Source: an uncultured Duncaniella sp. (GTDB lineage: Bacteria; Bacteroidota; Bacteroidia; Bacteroidales; Muribaculaceae). From it: a DNA stretch of 11,293 nucleotides. Location of the stretch: NCBI GenBank assembly GCA_910578615.1, contig CAJTRI010000027.1, forward strand, positions 1-11,293, written 5' to 3'. Each line of letters begins with the position of its first letter. The stretch's first letter is position 1. Shown here one piece after another: positions 1 through 6,507 of this stretch. The notes beneath the pieces are model-generated. The model did not search any database and was not told where the DNA came from. It saw nothing but the letters and a program-made list of their open reading frames with translations. Both the position numbers and the translations under genes were made by a program.

Positions 1-1
1 T

Positions 2-397
2 CCTAATCCTGGCGATGCTGAAGCATTACTCTTCAGTTCAAAAAGCAGAGGTATATACACACCCATGTCTGCGGAAAATGTTAATAAAATGCTGAAAAGG
101 TACGCAAAGATGGCGCATGGCAAATGTAGTGACGTTCCTTTGGACATACATGCGCATCAGTTCAGGCACGCCAAAGCATCCCATTGGCTTGAAAACGGCA
201 TGAACATTGCCCAAATCTCTTATTTGCTTGGGCATGAGAATATCCAAACGACAATGGTATATCTTGACATAACTACCGAACAAGAGGAAAAAGCATTGGA
301 AACGCTTGAGGATGAAAACCAGAGGTGCGTTGGTAAGAAATGGAAATCGGCAAAAGGTAAAATGGAACTTGAGGTTTTCTTGGGTTTGCATAAATGA
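2..397 (+). CDS. Tyrosine recombinase/integrase, C-terminal part (5' end outside window)
   Basis: Site-specific DNA recombinase of the phage-integrase/XerCD fold; it would cut and rejoin the ends of its own mobile element. The frame is open to the window edge, so the Met at 65 is probably internal and the N-terminal core-binding domain and first catalytic Arg are missing from view. Seen in the visible 131 residues: the HxxR box (HQFRHAKASHWL), the second-His region (LLGHENIQTT) and the nucleophile Tyr in MVYLDI, all in canonical order and spacing, followed by a 40-residue tail. It reads toward the broken methylase-helicase gene, whose homology stops 147 bp beyond this stop codon, so I infer that it belongs to a separate element inserted into that gene. 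It could be the last gene of a multi-integrase element, but the upstream genes are not visible. Confidence 0.9.
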   Translation, partial: PNPGDAEALLFSSKSRGIYTPMSAENVNKMLKRYAKMAHGKCSDVPLDIHAHQFRHAKASHWLENGMNIAQISYLLGHENIQTTMVYLDITTEQEEKALETLEDENQRCVGKKWKSAKGKMELEVFLGLHK

Positions 398-544
398 CGA
401 ATGTGGGGTATTGTGCTTGTAATAAGTACAATGCCTCATTTCATAACAACTCACTCAATAAATAATCCGAACTATATTAAAATGCAACAAAATAAGAATC
501 AGCAACTTGATGCGAAATTTAGGAAATTCATAAAAGTTCTGATA
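398..544. mobile_element. Terminal segment of the element inserted in the methylase-helicase gene
   Basis: An AT-rich stretch between the integrase stop and the last recognisable helicase codon (His1350, at 545-547). It contains the 405-437 inverted repeat, and its minus strand supplies the 29 foreign residues that end the helicase reading frame at a stop at 455-457. The exact att or junction base cannot be fixed without the other end of the element. Confidence 0.55.
405..437. terminator. 14-bp inverted repeat just after the integrase gene
   Basis: The arms 405-418 and 424-437 pair over 14 positions (three G-U wobbles in RNA) around the 5-nt loop GTAAT, starting 7 bp after the integrase stop. 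The 3' flank is ATTTCAT, a poor U-run, so termination is only one reading. The other is a recombination-site arm or core of the element. Confidence 0.5.
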
Positions 545-3500
545 ATGCGATTCGTCAACGAATATATGGTCAATGCCCATCTGCTTGAAGTCAACGACGG
601 CATCTTTGTCCTGTTCCATCTGGTACTGGATAGTGGCTATCTTGGCGGTAAGGTTCTCCTTACGCTTTATCAGACCTTTAAGCATACCACGGCTTATGTC
701 GTGCCCCTGTTCCTTGATCACATTTAGATTTTCCTCGACCGTATCAAGTTCCGCCTGAAGAATCTGCTGCTGCATCTCCGGCGACTGAGGTATCTTACCG
801 AACTGGTCGTGCGACATTATCACGCAGTCATAGTCGTTGTTCCTGATATTGTTGAAGAAGTCCACACGCTTGTCAGCCTTGAAACTCTTTTCGTCGGCAA
901 ACAGGATTCTTGCGTTGGGATAGGCGCTTTGGTAGGTCATGGCGATCTCGGCCACATTGGCTTTCAGACCTATGATCATCGGCTTGTGAGCAAGTCCGAG
1001 ACGCTTCATCTCATGCGCTGCAATGCACATTATCAGCGTTTTACCACAACCCACCTCGAAATCGCAAATCCCGCCTCCGTTCTGTTTCAGCATCCATATA
1101 CAGTCCTTCTGCGACTGATAAATGGAGCTGATTCCATAGCGGTCTCCGAGAAGTTTCATATTGAGGTCGGGGAAGGTCTGATGCGAGCCGTCATACCGCG
1201 GACGCACGAAGCAGTTGAACTTGTCATTATACAGATCGACAAGTTTTTCCTTGAATTTCGGGCTCTGCGCTTCCAGCCACTCCGAAAATCCGTTGCGTAT
1301 CTCGTCAATCTTGGTGTTGGCAAGCTGTATGGCCTCGTTGTCGGGAACCTTTATGTCGTTGCCGTCATCATCCTTGCCGGCTGACTTCTTTATGTCGGGT
1401 ACGGTATTGTGAAGGGCGTGTTTCAGAAGGCTTATGCCGTCGTATGTGCGGTAATGGCCCCTTACACAGAATTCCTCCCATATTTTCATGTTATTGCCTG
1501 GAACGTCAGCCGAATACTCGTCAAGAGAGGAGGAATAGGCAATCTTAACACGGGTCCCATACAGATGGCTCATATATGCCGAGTATATCCCGGTCGGAAT
1601 CCAGCGTTCTCCGAAATTGAAGTCAAGTTCGTCAAACTCGATGCGGCGGGGCCGGGCTTCCTCCAGGGCTTTGAGGGAGTCCTGCGACATAGCGATGAAA
1701 GGCTCTATACCGTCATAGCTGGGAAAGCCCTTTATCCGTTCTTCCTCACGGTCAATCCACGCCCTGACAGCCTCGGCTTTCGCAACGACATTGCCGGCGA
1801 TGAATCGGTCTTTTATCTCGTAGTTTTCCACGAGGGGATTATAATATATATGCCCTTCGAGATTCCGGGTGAGGGTGTCCTCGTCCATATCCACCAGCGA
1901 TGACATATATTCGAGATTTACCTCGCCATATTTGTTGAGCGATGCGGTCAGGGCCTCCATAGGAGTATCTACCGAAGTCACCTCGTCAAGGGAGAAAGAT
2001 ACCGGATGGTTGAAAATGTCGGCTTTTACAAAGCGTCCGTTCTCGCCGCGCTCCAAAGCAAGAGCGTCACGACCGTTGGCATCCATGAGTATGAACTTGG
2101 CGTTCTGCTTCTCGTTGAGGTTGCCGTAACGCTCCACGAACTCGTCGTAATACTGGTTGAGGTGTTCGCGCAGATGTTCTGAAGGCTCATGTGTCTCAGC
2201 CTCGTAGTGATAGAGCTGCTGATATGTCTCCGAGAGTGTCACATACAGCATGGCGCGTTTCTCCTGCTCCGGCTTGACATTGAGCGGTGTGAAGGTGGCT
2301 CCGTTCTTGCGCACATCGGACAGAAAACCGAGCTGACCGACGTCCATGACCATAGAGCCGTTGTGATGGAAGAACTGAATATCCTCCGAGAAAGGACGGG
2401 GCGACATATCGCGCTTTGGTGCCTTTGGTTCTATGGGTATTGCCGTGACTTTCGGCTGACGGGTCCGGACACCGGGGACGAAATCTCCTTCGGTCTTTTC
2501 GATGTATGTTTCTCCGGGAGCGATACCGGCTGTTTCTGTCGCCTCCTGCGATGCCTTCTGCTCAGCCGCCAACCGTTCACGTTCAGCAAGTTGGGCATGG
2601 GCAATCGACATCATGGCCTCATAGAAACCGTTGATGGGCGGGTTGTCGTCCCAGTTCAGCGAGCCGTAAAACTCCAACTCTTTGTCGGTGAGCTTGCGGA
2701 ATCCGGTAGCTTTGATATGCTTTGCCCCGGTCGAAGTATTGGCCGGTTTCGGCTTTTCCTCCGGCCTCGCCATGTGCTGACGGCGGTTGTTCTTCTGCTG
2801 GACAGGCTCCAGTTCGCCGAAAAGATTATAGGCGAACAGACGCGGATCGGGATTGTCGGAATAATCGGTTCTGCCATCAGTCTCTATCTCTTTGGTGGTA
2901 TCGAATTTATTGGTTTCTATGGGGTTAGGCTCAACCTTTGGTGTTTCGACAGGTGCGGTTTCCGGTTTCGGCTCTGCCTTCGGTTGCTGGTTAGGCGTAA
3001 CCGTCTCGACAACCTTCTGCCGGGGTGTCTTTTTATGTTTCGGGTCTTCCAACTGTTCACAGATAGCCACACGATGACCGGCCCGCACAAGTCTGGGCAG
3101 ATAGGTATCAAGGGCATGATGCGGAAATCCCGCTAATTCGATACGGCTGTCAACACCGCTCTGCCGACGGGTCAGGGTAATGCCGAGTACCTCGGATGCC
3201 TGCACTGCGTCCTTGCCGAAAATCTCATAGAAATCTCCGACACGGAACATCAGAATAGCATCGGGATGTTTCTTTTTCATCTCCCGATACTGCTTCAACA
3301 GCGGCTCATTCTTCTGCTCAATCTTCTGTGCGAGTGGCTTTTCTTTCGGTGTCTCAGCCTTGACCTCCGGCTTTGGCGCAGGTGTGGGAGTTGGCTTGAC
3401 AGGGTCAGGCGTTGGCGGATTTATCCCATTGGAATTATACCGTTCCAGATTGAACCTCAGACGCATCGAGACTACAACGGTACGGTATAAATCTTTGGCA

Positions 3501-4594
3501 ATTCCATCAACGCCACCGGAATGTGTATAGATTATGGCGGGTTTCCCATATTGGTTCGTACCAATCTTTTCATCCGTACATATTATGTTGGATGAAAGGG
3601 CCTCAATGAATTTATTTGAAGAAATCTTTGTATCCTTGTCGGTTACAGACTGTATAAACCATTCCTCATCGAAGGAAAGGGATTTCTTACCGGTGTGTTT
3701 CTGAAGGATGATAAGGTCAGACCCGACATCGGTTCCGGCGTTATCGGAGAATGTATTGTTTGGCAGACGCAATGCAGCCACAAGGTCGGCACGCTTAACC
3801 ATCTCCATTCTGACGAAAGGAGAGGCGGCGTTCGTCACTCCCTGTGATGCGATAAAGGCTACCAATCCTCCCTCGCGCACTTGGTCAAGCGCTTTGAGAA
3901 AGAAATAGTTGTGTATGGCCTTTGTCGATTGGCGATAGGCAATCTCCTTGCTCACGGCATATGCGGGGTCGGCAACGGCAAAGTCCCCGAAAGGGATGTT
4001 TGAGGCGGCCACATCGAAATAGCCGTTGAAGTCACGCTCTATTTTTTCGAAGCCCTCCACACGGGTCAGGATAGATGGATGCAGGGCAGACAGGATCTTG
4101 CCCGTAAGCAAATCCTTCTCGTAAGCCAGCACTTCGGCGCCGGGGTATCTGTCATTGTGCAGAAAAGAGTCGATGAAAGCACCCTGTCCGGCAGACGGTT
4201 CAAGAAAACTTCTCACCTCGACGCCGGATTTTTTCAGCGCGTCCGAAATGGCGTCAATGATCGGAGCCGGGGTATAGAACGCAGTCAGCACAGAGGCTTT
4301 GAGAGAGTCCATATATCCGGCAAATTCCTTGTCATCCTTTGAATAGTCGTGGATAAGCCGGCGCAGTTCAACCGTAGGCGCAAACAGCTCAATGTCAGAT
4401 TTGCTCCACTTGGCGGCATCCGCCAGCTCATTGGCGTCGTTAAGGATACATTTCAGTCCACCGAATCCGGCATACCTGCGCAACACATCCCTTTCTTCGG
4501 CAGACTGTGCCGTTCGCCCGGCGGCACCGAGACGCAGGACAAGCCTTATAGCCTCGATATTGTCGCGCATTGTCTGAATACGGTTATAGCCCAT
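455..4594 (-). CDS. Polyvalent N6-adenine methylase / MutS-I / SNF2-type helicase, C-terminally truncated
   Basis: A giant multidomain protein of the kind carried by Bacteroidales conjugative elements, probably protecting or remodelling the element's DNA on entry. Residues 40-300 are a Rossmann methyltransferase: AFYTP (105-109), the SAM motif FLEPSAGQGAF (130-140) and SNIPFGD (198-204) at the catalytic (N/D/S)PP(Y/F) position. Pro/Lys-rich linkers (393-427, 535-565) flank a MutS domain I (430-530) with the Phe-x-Glu mismatch motif GDFYEIF. A long region of unknown function follows. The SF2 helicase begins near 1150 with Walker A FEVGCGKT (1179-1186) and motif II DESH (1347-1350). After that comes unrelated hydrophobic sequence, so helicase motifs III-VI are absent; intact relatives, as I recall them, run to about 1900 residues. 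The ATG overlaps the DUF1896 gene by 11 bp, and the start MGYNRIQTMRDNIEAI fits the family. The methylase may still work; the helicase should not. Confidence 0.88.
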   Translation of the reverse strand: MGYNRIQTMRDNIEAIRLVLRLGAAGRTAQSAEERDVLRRYAGFGGLKCILNDANELADAAKWSKSDIELFAPTVELRRLIHDYSKDDKEFAGYMDSLKASVLTAFYTPAPIIDAISDALKKSGVEVRSFLEPSAGQGAFIDSFLHNDRYPGAEVLAYEKDLLTGKILSALHPSILTRVEGFEKIERDFNGYFDVAASNIPFGDFAVADPAYAVSKEIAYRQSTKAIHNYFFLKALDQVREGGLVAFIASQGVTNAASPFVRMEMVKRADLVAALRLPNNTFSDNAGTDVGSDLIILQKHTGKKSLSFDEEWFIQSVTDKDTKISSNKFIEALSSNIICTDEKIGTNQYGKPAIIYTHSGGVDGIAKDLYRTVVVSMRLRFNLERYNSNGINPPTPDPVKPTPTPAPKPEVKAETPKEKPLAQKIEQKNEPLLKQYREMKKKHPDAILMFRVGDFYEIFGKDAVQASEVLGITLTRRQSGVDSRIELAGFPHHALDTYLPRLVRAGHRVAICEQLEDPKHKKTPRQKVVETVTPNQQPKAEPKPETAPVETPKVEPNPIETNKFDTTKEIETDGRTDYSDNPDPRLFAYNLFGELEPVQQKNNRRQHMARPEEKPKPANTSTGAKHIKATGFRKLTDKELEFYGSLNWDDNPPINGFYEAMMSIAHAQLAERERLAAEQKASQEATETAGIAPGETYIEKTEGDFVPGVRTRQPKVTAIPIEPKAPKRDMSPRPFSEDIQFFHHNGSMVMDVGQLGFLSDVRKNGATFTPLNVKPEQEKRAMLYVTLSETYQQLYHYEAETHEPSEHLREHLNQYYDEFVERYGNLNEKQNAKFILMDANGRDALALERGENGRFVKADIFNHPVSFSLDEVTSVDTPMEALTASLNKYGEVNLEYMSSLVDMDEDTLTRNLEGHIYYNPLVENYEIKDRFIAGNVVAKAEAVRAWIDREEERIKGFPSYDGIEPFIAMSQDSLKALEEARPRRIEFDELDFNFGERWIPTGIYSAYMSHLYGTRVKIAYSSSLDEYSADVPGNNMKIWEEFCVRGHYRTYDGISLLKHALHNTVPDIKKSAGKDDDGNDIKVPDNEAIQLANTKIDEIRNGFSEWLEAQSPKFKEKLVDLYNDKFNCFVRPRYDGSHQTFPDLNMKLLGDRYGISSIYQSQKDCIWMLKQNGGGICDFEVGCGKTLIMCIAAHEMKRLGLAHKPMIIGLKANVAEIAMTYQSAYPNARILFADEKSFKADKRVDFFNNIRNNDYDCVIMSHDQFGKIPQSPEMQQQILQAELDTVEENLNVIKEQGHDISRGMLKGLIKRKENLTAKIATIQYQMEQDKDAVVDFKQMGIDHIFVDESHYQNFYEFPKFRIKLLILILLHFNIVRIIY

Positions 4595-5030
4595 AGCCGT
4601 CCAGTATTTCGGTGATGGTGCCGAGCAGTTCGGTCAACATCGGGGTATGGGACTCCCGGCTAAGGAAATCGCCGTTGACTTCGTAGCGGTCAAGAATGTC
4701 GTTTACATGTTTCAGACCGAGCAGATGCTCCGCGAATGCAGGCCAGTATTCTTCTGGAAGCCTGAGCCACAAGTTCTCCTCCACGACGCTGTGCAGTATG
4801 TCGTACCGTGACACATACAGCCCGCCGAGGAGGGTGCGCATCGCCAGCTCACGGGCGACCGGCACGGATCTACCCTCCAGACGGGATGTAACGAAAGTGT
4901 CATAGGCTTCGTCCGCACGGGATTCTATAAATTTGGAGTCGTCATGCTGTGGGAAACGGTGCTCTGCAAGGTGCCCTCGGAGATAGACGAGAAAAAAGTC
5001 TGCCTCCGGCAATTCATTGTTATGTTTCAT
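4584..5030 (-). CDS. DUF1896 family protein
   Basis: A 148-residue protein matching DUF1896, a small family largely found in Bacteroidales conjugative elements and commonly next to topoisomerase and methylase-helicase genes. Its biochemical role is unknown. The recognisable parts are FIESRADEAYDTFVTSRLEG (34-53), ELAMRTLLGGLYVSRYDIL (61-79) and the ending TELLGTITEILDGYGL. The frame extends upstream to 5093, but I chose ATG 5030 because family similarity starts at the MKHNNELPEADFF segment and the extra residues are basic leader translation. Its stop overlaps the methylase start by 11 bp, so the two are probably translationally coupled. It is acidic and mostly helical, with no signal peptide or membrane segment. 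Expression probably depends on the leader at 5099-5222. Confidence 0.88.
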   Translation of the reverse strand: MKHNNELPEADFFLVYLRGHLAEHRFPQHDDSKFIESRADEAYDTFVTSRLEGRSVPVARELAMRTLLGGLYVSRYDILHSVVEENLWLRLPEEYWPAFAEHLLGLKHVNDILDRYEVNGDFLSRESHTPMLTELLGTITEILDGYGL

Positions 5031-5098
5031 ATTGGGGTTTCGGATATAGTGGTTGTCCCGGTCATCTCTGTGGCATTGCCATCTACATCGCAATACGA

Positions 5099-5131
5099 TA
5101 AAAAGGACACCGGGTATCCCTCCCGATGTCC
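5099..5131 (-). terminator. Intrinsic terminator / attenuator ahead of the DUF1896 gene
   Basis: On the minus strand, GGACATCGGG (5131-5122) pairs fully with CCCGGTGTCC (5114-5105; one wobble) around the 7-nt loop AGGGATA and is followed directly by TTTTTA. It sits in the leader of the DUF1896-methylase genes, 16 nt after a six-codon mini-ORF and about 75 nt before the DUF1896 start, so it would attenuate those genes rather than end a finished operon. Confidence 0.75.
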
Positions 5132-5147
5132 AACCACTAAATCCGCG

Positions 5148-5168
5148 TCAAAAATGAAACAAAAACAT
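5148..5168 (-). CDS. Putative leader peptide MFLFHF
   Basis: ATG TTT TTG TTT CAT TTT TGA: six residues, three of them Phe, placed between the TATCTTTG promoter (5188-5195) and the terminator stem (5131-5105). The geometry is that of a leader peptide in ribosome-dependent attenuation. Such a short ORF is easily due to chance, so this rests on position only. Confidence 0.3.
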   Translation of the reverse strand: MFLFHF

Positions 5169-5187
5169 GATGACGTCGAATCGGGAG

Positions 5188-5195
5188 CAAAGATA
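5188..5195 (-). promoter_or_regulatory. Bacteroidetes -7 box (TATCTTTG) for DUF1896-methylase genes
   Basis: A perfect match to TAnnTTTG on the minus strand, with transcription expected to start near 5182. No TTTG/TTG -33 box is seen about 20 bp upstream. The palindrome GATAA-CTAA-TTATC (5192-5205) overlaps the box, which fits an operator controlling an activator-dependent or repressed promoter. Confidence 0.6.
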
Positions 5196-5244
5196 ACTAA
5201 TTATCTCGACACGGGAGGGATATTTATGGTATTTGTTATGGTTC

Positions 5245-6393
5245 TCAAGCGTTTTTGCCATCCATGCTTGAACGGCGACGGTATTTTATACGCTTTTTCG
5301 GCCGATGTTTCCGGGCCGTCCTGTCTGTGGCAAACGCATCCATGACACGTCTGGCAATAAGGTCATACAGCCTTTTTTCGTCGCGGGTCAGGTCTGTGGG
5401 GCGCAGCCCCGTGGTCACGATGCCGAAGCCGTCATACAGGCTCTCCCCCTTGAAATTATGCCGTCTGGACGGTGTTCCGCAGGGTCGTCCCCGTTTGCTG
5501 TCATATCCCGATGACTTGATACCGTATGCCATTGACCGCCATACCCCGGTGGGAACCGAGTTCTGTATGGTCACCGGATAGGAAATGAGCTTCTTGCAGT
5601 AAAGGATTATGGCGGTTCCTGCGGTCTTCTCCTGCTCATACCCGAGTTTCTCGGCTGCTTCAGCAACAAGTGACGACAGGTTGAACAGCGGCGTGTGTTC
5701 CGTTAAGATGCGTATATGGCCGGCGCACACTGTGGCACCGCCGGAATCCGGCAGGACACCGCTCATTGTGCCGGATTCATCAGGAACTGCCGCACTGTCT
5801 TTTTCAGGTTTCTCCATGGTGACGGAAACCGTTTCGTATGAATGGTTCTCTATTTGTTCCACGATATGGTTGCAGATGGACTCCTCCAGCCATTTCTCAT
5901 ATTCCTTGCGGTTCTGCGGCCCGTGGTTCACGGAATGGATGATCGCCTTTTTTGTCAGCATCGGCAGCCATGCGCGGCGAACCTCTACGGGTGAACCGAG
6001 AAAGTAATACAGGCTGAGGAAGTCGAGATCTCCCGAAATGTCGGGCCGCATGGCGTTGACGATGACACGGCTCATGTTCCACAATGCCTTGACCGTTGAG
6101 AGCTGTACGGCGTCTTCGGCCGATTTATTATAGCCGACAAGTCCGTCATAGTCACGCATGGCGAATTTGAAGTTATGGGCATAGAGAAGACGGGGGTTCA
6201 TCGAGGTCGACATAACAAAGCTTTCAAGAGGAGAGAACTTGGCTTCTACAAGCCGTCCGTTCGTCCATGTGACGGCATAGCCGTTGCCGAGATAGTAGCC
6301 TTCGTGCGTTTCACCGGCCCCTATGGCTTCCGCTATGGTGTCTGCCGTGAGCCTGTGGTCGGTCACGATAGTTATGAGGTTTTTATGTTTCAT
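5245..6393 (-). CDS. Degenerate, miniaturised topoisomerase-III (TopB/Exc)-like protein
   Basis: A 382-residue protein at the position where related elements encode topoisomerase III (CTnDOT exc, about 700 aa). I see the order of TopB landmarks: a Toprim-like start (1-50) with GNGYAVTWTNGRLVE; AWLPMLTKKAI (141-151), equal to LWISSLTxKAI; PLFNLSSLVAEAAEKLGY (235-252), equal to the LTxLQxEANxxxG helix; YCKKLISYPVT (265-275), equal to YExKLITYPRT; and LTRDEKRLYDLIARR (335-349). Key residues are gone. The AEKPS glutamate site reads TDHRLTA, DxDREGE reads DISGDLDFL, and the Arg of YPRTD is Val, although Tyr272 remains. The domain IV/II stretch with GRVQTP is replaced by an acidic linker (185-232), and a basic tail (358-374) ends the protein. 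The frame is clean, so I infer a retained non-catalytic role, perhaps DNA binding, rather than a pseudogene. Confidence 0.75.
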   Translation of the reverse strand: MKHKNLITIVTDHRLTADTIAEAIGAGETHEGYYLGNGYAVTWTNGRLVEAKFSPLESFVMSTSMNPRLLYAHNFKFAMRDYDGLVGYNKSAEDAVQLSTVKALWNMSRVIVNAMRPDISGDLDFLSLYYFLGSPVEVRRAWLPMLTKKAIIHSVNHGPQNRKEYEKWLEESICNHIVEQIENHSYETVSVTMEKPEKDSAAVPDESGTMSGVLPDSGGATVCAGHIRILTEHTPLFNLSSLVAEAAEKLGYEQEKTAGTAIILYCKKLISYPVTIQNSVPTGVWRSMAYGIKSSGYDSKRGRPCGTPSRRHNFKGESLYDGFGIVTTGLRPTDLTRDEKRLYDLIARRVMDAFATDRTARKHRPKKRIKYRRRSSMDGKNA

Positions 6394-6442
6394 TTTCTTG
6401 ATTATTTACGGGTTGGATATTTTTCGGAGATAGTGGTTCCTG

Positions 6443-6485
6443 TGAAACGGCACGGGAGATTCCGGACTCTCCGCATGCTGTTTCA
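6443..6485. promoter_or_regulatory. Long hairpin in the leader of the topoisomerase-like gene
   Basis: TGAAACGGCA (6443-6452) pairs with TGCTGTTTCA (6476-6485) with one wobble, and GGAGA pairs with TCTCC inside, around an 8-nt loop. It fills much of the 114-bp gap before the 6393 start and has no U-run, so it is more likely an RNA processing or stability element than a terminator. Confidence 0.5.
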
Positions 6486-6507
6486 GGTCAGGGCATTGTG
6501 GCTTCGG

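Larger units (their letters stand above)
5115..5222 (-). promoter_or_regulatory. 11-bp inverted repeat that could act as an antiterminator
   Basis: Bases 5115-5125 (TATCCCTCCCG, plus strand) are the exact reverse complement of 5212-5222. The downstream copy in the minus-strand RNA covers the inner part of the terminator's left arm and its loop. The upstream copy lies before the 5188 promoter, so only RNA reading through from the topoisomerase-like gene could pair the two and break the terminator. Confidence 0.5.

Noticed and set aside
809..1384. A 191-codon plus-strand ORF
   Set aside because: Antisense to the helicase part of the minus-strand gene; no protein family features.
2189..3136. 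A 315-codon plus-strand ORF
   Set aside because: It is entirely antisense to the methylase-MutS-helicase gene, whose domains are clearly recognisable on the minus strand.
5031..5093. Upstream extension of the DUF1896 protein
   Set aside because: The added residues (MRCRWQCHRDDRDNH...) do not resemble the family; the Met at 5030 does.
4944..5345. A 133-codon plus-strand ORF across the DUF1896 leader
   Set aside because: Overlaps the DUF1896 start, the terminator and the end of the topoisomerase-like gene on the other strand; no motif.
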